Under the pieces are notes generated by a model. That model ran no database searches and was not told the DNA's origin. It worked only from the letters and a program-made list of their open reading frames with translations. This document shows positions 55,628-64,000 of a stretch of DNA of 64,000 nucleotides, one piece after another; the stretch's first letter is position 1; each line of letters opens with the position of its first letter. This DNA comes from Trematomus loennbergii. Lineage: Eukaryota; Chordata; Actinopteri; Perciformes; Nototheniidae. The position numbers and the translations under genes were made by a program. Location of the stretch: positions 131,501 through 195,500 of the forward strand of contig JAAOOA010000269.1 of the NCBI GenBank assembly GCA_012861695.1, written 5' to 3'.

Positions 55628-57536
55628 ACATAATTTTGCAAATCATATTCGACCCTATACTTGGGAACCAGCACTGAATGAGTATCCAGATCGTCTGCAT
55701 ACAAAACACGGTTTATGATAACTCTGCTTTCTATCATTTTAATGTTTATCAGCCTCATAGTTGGTTAGATGAATCATGTGTGTACACGTTGAAGAGGGCT
55801 AATGAAAGTACACTCAGTGCTGATATTGATGATATTGATTACTGATGTGTTTCTCTTCAATAGAGCTTTAGACAGCATATTGATCATGTGGTTTCTTGGA
55901 AATGAAGATTCTGTCTACAGTTCCAAAAATCTGTGCTATAGCACAAATATATATTTGCATAAGCTTGTTTTGACAAATTAATAGTTAATTAATAAAATAA
56001 GTAATTTGCCATTATGTTAGTAGGAGCATATAATATACAGCAGTTACTGTATTTGATCCGTCATCACACATAAAGATGACCAGATTATTGTTTTATTACA
56101 AACAAATAGCACTGATGGATAAAGATCTGGAAAGTTGAGGTCCTTATCCCCTTTGCCTCTGCTTATCATGACAATACTCTTCTAAATGTTGCATTGCAAA
56201 TCATTTTTGACCCCGTACTTGGAAACCAGCGCTGATAGAGCAGACAGATCGTTGCATAAAAAGATGGTTTATCAGGGTTTTACCACTCTGTTTTTATAAT
56301 ACTGTTATCAGGCTTCTAGTCTGATAAATCATTACAGTACCCGTTAAAGAATGCTGATGAAGGTACACCGAAGAGTGATAATGTTTTCCAGCCTCAGTGT
56401 TTTCTCCTTCAATAGACCCTGAGCCTTGAGCTTTAGACAGTTCATTGATCATGTGGTTTCTTGGAAATGAGGATTCAGTTTACAATAAATGATATCAAAA
56501 ACTTCATGAAACCCACCTCAGATGGCTTCATGAGCAAAGGTGTGTTCTTTCCTTTTTATAGAATTAGGACACATCGTTTCCTTCAATCAGACAATGATGG
56601 TTACACATTCCCAGGTACAATTAATAGCATACCAAATTAAAACTAAGAATACATTCAAGGTTACATTTTCACATTTATTCAATTTAAAAGGGAACCATTT
56701 GCTCTTTCTATCACAATGGGATCTAAGTAAGCAACATATTGCTAATAGAAAAGTGTGCTTTGGTCGACAGCTATATTTTTAGAAGCTTATTTGGTCAAGT
56801 CTACAATTTGACAAGACAATGCCATCTGTATTAACTTTTAAAAGAGAAAATGGTGTGATTGGCCGTTTAAAAAAATGTGCATGGCTTTTAAATCTTAGTA
56901 AAACAACAAATAATTAGTAATTAAGAGTCAGAGAACAAATGTCTTTCTTTCTTTGTTTTTCTCCAACCAGATTCATGTTTAGCTTTCTTCTTATTACATG
57001 GAATGGTTCCTCATTATTTTGTGTTGCCTCAGAATAACATATTGTCCAGTAATCGATATCAGTGGCTCGTCATGAACCATTGCCTACTGGCACGCCCACA
57101 AATGGCAGATACCTGTTGTGTAACTTGGCTTTTGGAATGATTTTATTTATTTTTAAACGCTGTGCATCCTATTTAGTCATTCCTCCAAGAGCTTCTACTT
57201 TATCTTGACTGCATGTTCAACCTCAGTATTTGTTTGTTTTTAAGCACATTTGAATGCAGATAGAAAACTGCATTTCACCAACCATTAAAAAAGGAAGTTG
57301 GAAATGATGTTAAAAGTACTAGTCACTTTTGATATTTGGCAGATATAAACAGATACATCCTTCTCTTGAATTTTATTTGAAAGATGAAAACGCAAACAAA
57401 TGTTACTATCTAATTTTCTGCAGTGGGACAGCTGTGTCAGTTCAATTACCGACAAAGTGTGACGACATAAGGCTTCTCCTTCCTGAGTACACTTGAAAGA
57501 ATCTTCTGAAGGTAAGTGGGCTCATTACATGGGTGA
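55628..57536. other. 5' flank of GVIN-like copy B, distal
   Basis: Non-coding; matches 41401-43137. At 57361-57536 it has about 180 bp absent from A. Confidence 0.5.
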
Positions 57537-58964
57537 CCTATATATTTTAGATTCTTCAAAGTAGCCCCCGTTTGCCTTGATGACAGCTTTGCACACTCTT
57601 GGCTTCTCTCAGTCAGCTTCATGAGGTCGTCACCTGGAATGGTTTTCAATGAACACGTGTGCCTTTTTGGAAACACTTGCCTTCTTAATGTGTTTGAGAC
57701 CATCAGTTGTGTTGTGCAGAGGTAGGGTTAGTGCTCAGTGGAAAGCCCTATTTGACTACTGTTGTAATCCATATTATGGAAAGAACCACTCAACTCAGTA
57801 AAGAGAAACGACCGTCCATCATTACTTTAATAAATGAAGGCCAGTCGATCCGGAAAATGTCAAGAACTTTGAATGTATCCTCAAGTGCAGTCACAGAAAC
57901 CATCGAACGCTATGATGAAAGTAGCTCTCATGAGGACCCCCTAGAGTTAGGGTTACCTCTGCTGCAGAGGATAAACACATCAGAGATACCAGCCTCAGAA
58001 ACCACAAATTAAAAGCACCTCAGATTAGAGCCCACATAAATGATCACAGAGCTCAAGGAGCAGACAAATCTCAACATCCACTGTTCAGAGGAGACTGCGT
58101 GAATCTGGCCTTCATGGTCCAACTGCTGCAAAGATCCACCTACTGAGGATGAACAACAAGAAGAAGAGAATTGTTTGGGCCAAGAAACACAAGGATTGGA
58201 CATTAGACAGTGGAAATCTGTACTTTGGCCTGATGAGTCCAAATTAGAGATTTTTGGTTCCAACCGCGGTGTCTTTGTGAGACGCAGAGAAGGTGAGCGG
58301 ATGGTTTCTGCATGTGTGGTTCCCACCGTGAAGCATGGAGGAGGAAGTGTGATGGTGGGGGGGGGGCTTGCTGGTGTCACTGTTGGTGATTTATTCAGAA
58401 TTCAAGGCACACTTAACCAGCATGGCTACCACAGCATTCTGCAGCGCCATGCCATCCCATCTGGTTTGGGATTACTGGGACCCTCATTTGTTTTTCAACA
58501 CACAATGACCCCAAACACACCTCCAGGCTATGTGAGGGCTATTTGACTAAGAATGAAAGTGATGGAGTGCTGCGTCAGATGACCTGGCCTCCACAATCAC
58601 CCAACCTCAACCCAATTGAGATGATCTGGGATCAGTTGGGCCGCAGAGTGAAGGAAAAGCAGCCAACAAGTGCTCAGCACCTCTGGGAAGTCCTTCAAGA
58701 CGGTTGGAAAACCATTCCAGGTGACGACCTCATGAAGCTGACTGAGAGAAGCCAAGAGTGTGCAAAGCTGTCATCAAGGCAAAAGGGGACTATTCTGAAG
58801 AATCTAAAATATAAATCATATTCTGGATTGTTCATCACTTTTTTGTTTACTACATAATTCCATATGTGTTCTTTTATAGTTTTGATGTCTTCAGTATTAA
58901 TCTACAATGTAGAAATAATTAAAATAAATAAAAACCTTCGAATGAGGAGTGTCCAAACTTTTGA

Positions 58965-58970
<6 letters not shown>
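57537..58970 (+). pseudogene. Tc1-type transposase and element remnant, unit B
   Basis: Transposase pieces 57707-58012, 58175-58546 and 58543-58857 carry the helix-turn-helix, VLWPDESKLEIFG, NTPPGYV (frame-shifted second catalytic block) and WPPQSPNLNPIE. In addition, 57537-57650 is an inverted partial copy of the element's 3' region (minus-strand LTERSQECAKLSSRQ), the left long inverted repeat of this Tc1 family. Three frame breaks; dead. Confidence 0.88.

Positions 58971-59006
<36 letters not shown>
58971..59006 (+). repeat. (TA)n microsatellite
   Basis: About 18 TA units. Confidence 0.95.
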
Positions 59007-59009
<3 letters not shown>

Positions 59010-59100
59010 TGGAGCAAATAAGTATGTGATCCCTTGCCGATTTTGTAAGTTTACCCACTTGCAAGGGGATCAAATACTTATTTCCCACAGTTAAATGCAA
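59007..59100 (+). mobile_element. Minimal Tc1-like MITE, unit B
   Basis: Same palindromic pair of ends as 44491-44600. Confidence 0.6.
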
Positions 59101-59740
59101 ATACATTTTTATTAAGCCTGCTTTTAGTATAAGGCTCTCTAACCAGAGGTTATTTGCTTTGATAGCTAACATTATCTGCTGGCTATGTAGCTACTTGATT
59201 TATCTGCTCTATAACATCAACACGTTCAACATCTTCAACATTAATATTGTAGAAGCTGGAAATGTTTGGCATGTGCAACAACTTTCTGTTAACCGATTCA
59301 TCGACATTCAGTATCATGTTTACAGTAGTGTTAAGAATTACTGCTGGATTTGCAATTTGTTGCTGTTTCCTTTTCACGTTGCAAGTCTTGAAGCAACAAT
59401 AGTGTTTGCCACGTCAATTTTATTTATTAGATGACATGGCTGTTCCAAATATAAATGACCAAGGAGTCTTTACATTTAGGAAAGATGTGGGGCATATGCA
59501 AGTGTTTATAGTTTCATGTCTCTATGTTTTTAAAGAGACACATAATTAGGAACCTGAGAAATCCTTATCTTATATTCTAAGTAGGTGTTGTTGCAATAAA
59601 TGTCCACTAGATGTCAGTAATCAATTTATTTAAAATGTCATGGAGGTTGTGGTGCCCTTGTATGATGTAGCAGTGAAGAGTTTCAGGTTAACGGTTGAAA
59701 TTACATTTTAATTCAATCTAAAAATGTCTCTCACTTTCAG

Positions 59741-59797
59741 AGTCTGAACCTGTGATTAGCCGTGGATCAGACTGGATGTATGTGGACACACCTAGCC
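59741..59797 (+). other. Exon-like segment at unit C start
   Basis: Third copy of the ESEPVISRGSDWMYVDTPSL reading. Confidence 0.3.
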
Positions 59798-59837
59798 TCA
59801 CACACACGCACACGCACACGCACACGCACATGCACAC

Positions 59838-59928
<91 letters not shown>
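59798..59928 (+). repeat. (CA)n microsatellite with CACACG variants
   Basis: Dinucleotide repeat; its left part has CACACG hexamers. Confidence 0.97.
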
Positions 59929-59929
<1 letters not shown>

Positions 59930-60882
59930 GTTGCACCTGGAATTTAAAAAAGATGATTATTAACAAAAAGTATAGTAAAACTAAATAAATAAATGAGGTG
60001 AGCCAGTCTGCAGATTTGGTCTCTTTATTGAAATAGTAAAAGTATACATGTTAACAATATAAATTAATTGTATTTTTATTACGTAAATATGTAGAATCAG
60101 ATACTTCACAGAAACAAAAGATTAGAAATTCTGAGTAAAAGAAAGATCATATATGATGCTGAAAAAAACGGTGTCATGTTTACTTGTTGACAATAGCACT
60201 TTTATATTGAATGATCTTTTAAGTGATAAATACATAAATACATGTAAATATATGATATCAGGTACTTAGTTGAAAGAAAAAAAAGTTGTTACAGATTTGT
60301 AGCAAAGAAAGTTACATATCATACTCGTTTTAGGTAAGAAAATGAAAAACTAAATATTGACCAAATCTAATAGATATAACTTTCTGGAAAACAATCACAT
60401 ATCATCCTTAACTTGATTCAAACGTTTTTTATCATGTTTACTTGTTGACATGCTAAATATGAACTAAATGATCTTTTAACTGATTTAAACATGTTAAAAT
60501 GTGGCATTTGATGCATCCCAAAATGAAAACTAACATAACACATTTTGAATAAAAAGTATAACGTGAACATTAAAACTTTTTTCAACTAAATTCTTAATTG
60601 GAACAAAAACAAAGATTTCAGGGTTTTGGTAAGAAAATGACATTTAGCACTCAAAAAGGTAAGAAGAAACTGCATGTGTAATCTACATGTTGACATTTAG
60701 ATTGAATGATATTTTAAAACATTGAATTTGTAAATATTTGTAACTGATGTTTGTATGTATTTACAGAAACAAAATAAGAATAGATTCTAACTCTCTGGGA
60801 AACGGTCACATATCAAACTGAACTTGATTACAACAGACTTTCTGTCATGTTTACATGTTGGCTGTACCACCACTAAAACACA
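59929..60882. other. Broken third tandem unit (C), non-coding
   Basis: Homologous to the 3' flank in units A and B (for example 60790-60880 matches 46545-46635) and ends abruptly at about 60882. No GVIN exon from unit C is in the window. Confidence 0.65.
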
Positions 60883-61237
60883 AGGGCCCGTTCTCATGAC
60901 TTCAAATGTCCCCTCGACTCCTATCCTCGAGACTTAGTCCCGCCCACAGGAGATGCGAGCGGAGGAGCCGAGGAGGGGAGCCGAGGAGAGAGGAGGGGAA
61001 GCAGCAGGCGGTTAGAGAAATGAGAACTCCTCTCCTCTGAGCGGTCATTTTAAAGAGACGTCCATTAATGATGACAGGAGGCACAGCAGCCCTCTGTCTG
61101 ATGGACAGATGTGTTCATGATGACTTATATATTTACTTTGATTCATTCACAGTGCGGTATAATGAGACAATAACAGGCTACAGATGCGGACACACACATA
61201 CACACACACACACACGTATATATATTTATAAAAATAT
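60883..61237. other. GC-rich spacer with purine repeats, unclassified
   Basis: Contains GGAGCCGAGGAGGGGAGCCG, a repeated GAGGAG motif and a short CA run at about 61186-61215. Probably inserted repeat DNA; family not recognised. Confidence 0.35.
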
Positions 61238-61540
61238 TGTAGCGTTCGACAAAGGGAGTCGGAAACAGGCTTCCAGTGATTGTCTTTAATAACTCCTTTG
61301 TTCGCTTACGGTTATAGAATCCAGCTCAGGTTACAGGTTACAGGTTTGTCATTACTCTCTACTCCACTCCCTAACTCACACTCACAGCAGGGTCAACGTC
61401 ACGACACCCCAGCCCTCCCCCCTCTGCTCCCCCAACCACAGGCCCGCACACCGACCAGCATTACTGTGCAGCTCCGTGATTGGCAGAGAGACGGGGGACG
61501 CTTGAGTGACACACCCAGCACCCTATGCAGGGTCGCTACA
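61238..61540 (-). repeat. 3' LTR of Ty3/Gypsy element
   Basis: On the minus strand it starts TGTAGCGACCCTGCAT and ends CGAACGCTACA, with short inverted TGTAGCG/CGCTACA ends. A purine-rich tract GTAGGGGGGTAG lies directly upstream (61541-61552), as required for plus-strand priming. Confidence 0.85.
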
Positions 61541-61552
61541 CTACCCCCCTAC
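61541..61552 (-). other. Gypsy polypurine tract
   Basis: GTAGGGGGGTAG immediately before the LTR. Confidence 0.75.
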
Positions 61553-61892
61553 TACAAAGTTCCTCGCCCACGAGGGACACATAAAAAACTAGAACAAAAA
61601 CCTGCAACTAAACACTAACCCACAGCAGCGAGAACATGTAACACATTTTTCTTTAGTTGAACTAGGAAGGTCTGGGTGGACTACCATCCCTTCCAGTGAG
61701 ACCAGGGCGCATTCTTGCCCTCTACAGGAACCGAGGGGTCTCACTATAAACTTTAACTACCACACAAAGTCTCTGAACCGACTCGGGGGTCGTGTCTGCC
61801 TTCTCGGCAGGGGGGCTGGGGTCAGGGGGGGGACAGGGGTGCCGGTTCTGGTCCAGGCGGGGGAAAGGGGAAGAAAGTGGGGGGGAACTCAG

Positions 61893-63440
61893 TCACTGAC
61901 GGGGGGCTGCTGCTCTGCTCGCCGGGGACCTGGGTGGGGGTGTCGAGGGGGAGGCCGTGGGCCCCGGTGTCCCTTGGGCATGTGGAGAAGCGACTCCTCT
62001 GTAAGGGGCCAACCTGTCTCTGTGGAGCACAACTTTTCTCCCCTTGGGAGGCAGCTGCACTCTGTAGACGACTTCCCCCACCCTCTCCAGTACTCTGCAG
62101 GGACCAACCCACTGGCTGTCCAGTTTTGGGCACCGGCCTTTTTTTCGTTGTGGGCTGTAGACCCAGACCAGCACCCCGGCCTGGAAGTGCTGCCCTCTTG
62201 TCCTGGTGTCATAGTTCCGCTTCTGTCTCACCCCAGCACTTTTCTGCTGATCGCGGGCAAAAGCGTGAGCGGAATCCAGGCGGTCTTGAAGTCTCCTGGC
62301 GTACTCAGGCCCTGGAGGAGTGTCCAGGGAATCTGGCGGTTGACCAAACGCCAAAACAGCAGGGGTGCGAAGCTCTCTCCCTAACATGAGGAGGGCAGGA
62401 GAACAGGCTGAGGACTCCTGGACTGCAGAGCGACATGCCATGAGCACAAGGGGCAGATGTTCGTCCCAGTCACGCTGGTGCTGAGACGTGAGGATGGCCA
62501 GCTGCTGGCCCATGGTGCGATGGAATCTCTCGACTAGTCCGTCGCTCTGAGGCCGCAAGGGGGAGGTGCGTGTTTTTCGCATGCCCAGTTGTGTGCACAT
62601 GGAGGCGAACACCCGGGACTCGAAGTTCCTCCCCTGGTCACTGTGCAGGGACTCCGGCACTCCAAACCGGCTGAACATGCCGGCCACCAAAGCATCTGCG
62701 ACTGTCACTGCTTCCTGATCAGGGAGGGCATACGCCTCTGGCCATTTTGTGAAATAGTCTATGGCAGTGAGGACGTAGCGGTTACCCCTGCTTGACAGAG
62801 GTAGAGGCCCCACCACATCAACCGCTACTCTCTCCATTGGGGCCCCCACGGGAAACTGTTGCAGTGGAGCATGGGAACGACCAGGGGGACCCTTACGAGC
62901 CATACAAGGGTCACAGCGGCGACAAAAGTCTTCGACATCCCTCCGGCACTGCCCCCAGTAGCAGCCCTGGCGAAGGCGGCGGAGAGTCTTAGTGACGCCA
63001 AAGTGCCCGGAGCCTGCCGTTCCATGCATGGCCTTGAGTACCGCCTCTTGCAGACCCTTCGGGACCACCACCTGCCATCTCTTCTCTCCCGTAGCTGGCT
63101 CCTTCCACGCACGCTGCAGTACGCCCTGACACAGGCGCAGAGCCTCAAACTGAGACCACAGCCCCTTGGTTGATTTGGAGAACACTGCCACTTCCTCCCA
63201 CGGTGGCCGCTGCTGCGCCTCGACCCACTGCAGTACAGGCTGTAGGTCTGTGTCCAGCTCTTGCTGTTGCTTCCACTCTGCCACGTCCACTGTCTGGAGC
63301 TCCCGGCAAACGACCTCTTCAACTTGACGAGCTGCAGCACAGACGGTGTCCTCCTCCAGCAGCTCCTTTTCACGGGTCTCTCTCTTCTCACAGTAGTGGC
63401 ATCCGCCGCGGCACACGGGCGGCGGGAGAGAGCGTCTGCG
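61893..63440 (-). CDS. Ty3/Gypsy integrase region
   Basis: Open frame ending at 61893; its genuine part begins around CRGGCHYCEKRE. It contains the H2C2 zinc finger (HGTAGSGHFGVTKT ... FCRRCDPC) and the DDE catalytic core: Asp in AVDVVGPLP, Asp in SDQGRNFES and Glu in GLVERFHRT. A C-terminal LDSQWVGPCRVLERVGEVVY domain and a proline-rich tail follow. All catalytic residues are present. The first ~45 residues of the longer frame (to 63548) are out of phase with the RNase H frame. The enzyme inserts element DNA into the genome. Confidence 0.92.
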   Translation of the reverse strand, partial: RRRSLPPPVCRGGCHYCEKRETREKELLEEDTVCAAARQVEEVVCRELQTVDVAEWKQQQELDTDLQPVLQWVEAQQRPPWEEVAVFSKSTKGLWSQFEALRLCQGVLQRAWKEPATGEKRWQVVVPKGLQEAVLKAMHGTAGSGHFGVTKTLRRLRQGCYWGQCRRDVEDFCRRCDPCMARKGPPGRSHAPLQQFPVGAPMERVAVDVVGPLPLSSRGNRYVLTAIDYFTKWPEAYALPDQEAVTVADALVAGMFSRFGVPESLHSDQGRNFESRVFASMCTQLGMRKTRTSPLRPQSDGLVERFHRTMGQQLAILTSQHQRDWDEHLPLVLMACRSAVQESSACSPALLMLGRELRTPAVLAFGQPPDSLDTPPGPEYARRLQDRLDSAHAFARDQQKSAGVRQKRNYDTRTRGQHFQAGVLVWVYSPQRKKGRCPKLDSQWVGPCRVLERVGEVVYRVQLPPKGRKVVLHRDRLAPYRGVASPHAQGTPGPTASPSTPPPRSPASRAAAPRQ

Positions 63441-64000
63441 TTTGTGTGACGCACCCCAGCCCGGTGCTCCACCCTGAAGTCGAAAGCTTGGAGCTCTTCT
63501 AACCACCTGGCGACCTGCCCTTCTGGCTCCTTGAATGTCATGAGCCACTGTAATGCAGAGTGATCAGTCCTCACCGTGAACGCCTGGCCACACAGGTAGT
63601 ATTTAAAGTGCCTGATGGACAGCACCACTGCCAAGAGTTCCCTGCGAGTGACGCAGTACCGTCGCTCTGCTTTGTTGAACGCCCGGCTGAAGTATGCCAC
63701 CACCCGCTCCCCCTCTGGTGTAGTCTGTGAGAGCACTCCGCCTACGCCCACTCCGCTAGCGTCTGTGTCCAGGGTGAAAGGCAGACTGGGGTTGGCCGGG
63801 GCGAGAACCGGGGCTTCACTCAAGGCACGCCGAAGGCTGTCAAACGCTGCTTGACATTGCTCAGACCAGAGGAAATCACTGTCTTTCTGTAGCAGCTGGA
63901 ACAGGGGTGCAGCAGTGCAAGCAAAACCCCGTACAAACTTCCTATAGTACGAGGCCAGGCCCAGGAAACTCTTCAGCTCCTTCTGGTTGCGAGGATTTGG
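63400..64000 (-). CDS. Ty3/Gypsy reverse transcriptase end and RNase H (partial)
   Basis: From the window edge the reading NQKELKSFLGLASYYRKFVR is the end of reverse transcriptase. RNase H then follows with TDASGVGVGGVL, RRELLAVV, RTDHSALQWL and HTNADALSRRPC, all expected residues present. A frameshift at about 63400-63430, within the RRPC zinc-like region, joins it to the integrase frame. The 5' part of pol, gag and the 5' LTR lie outside the window. It continues past 64000. Confidence 0.9.

Noticed and set aside
61822..62389. Plus-strand frames of 100-180 residues
   Set aside because: Shadows of the minus-strand Gypsy integrase frame in GC-rich DNA.

Overview
This window looks like teleost fish DNA. 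It is AT-rich, with long (CA)n microsatellites, spliced exons with GT/AG borders, L1-type LINEs, Tc1 transposases, hAT-, piggyBac- and Harbinger-like short elements, a Ty3/Gypsy element, an endogenous retrovirus, and tandem copies of a very large interferon-induced GTPase gene (GVIN/VLIG family) preceded by fibronectin type III exons. No intact single-copy housekeeping gene, tRNA or rRNA was recognised.

Left third (1-28.5 kb) is a transposon graveyard. Positions 1-1547 are an inverted fragment of the retrovirus family found whole at 16.3-21.5 kb. A 3' piece of an L1-like LINE follows, then a nearly complete L1-like LINE at 3271-7945 (minus strand) with target-site duplications. From 11348 to 23561 lies a composite with ~750-bp inverted ends and an 8-bp target duplication. 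Inside it sit a piggyBac-like element and a second inverted-repeat element carrying a THAP-domain exon. That second element is split by a minus-strand LTR retrotransposon (15132-21740, 5-bp target duplication CTTAT), which is itself split by a plus-strand endogenous retrovirus (16269-21464, 4-bp target duplication GCAG). Another inverted-repeat region with a THAP exon (25072-28280) contains a nested hAT-like element.

Right part (29.6-60.9 kb) is a tandem duplication. Unit A runs about 29636-45283, unit B 45284-59740, and a broken unit C 59741-60882. Each full unit has, on the minus strand, a GVIN-like gene (five small 5' exons and one large terminal exon) and, on the plus strand, a decayed Tc1 transposon. 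Both gene copies are damaged differently: A has a transposon exactly in the GTPase P-loop, an internal deletion and a LINE next to a splice acceptor; B has a different internal deletion and several frameshifts but keeps an open GTPase domain. Comparing A and B gives empty and filled sites for several insertions.

The right end (61.2-64 kb) is the 3' half of a minus-strand Ty3/Gypsy element (RNase H, integrase, polypurine tract, LTR), running off the window. The genes do not form one pathway. The biological theme is an interferon-inducible GTPase cluster evolving by tandem duplication amid heavy transposon traffic. Single-base indels are frequent in the coding copies, so uncorrected assembly error is a real alternative to true decay for many frameshifts.
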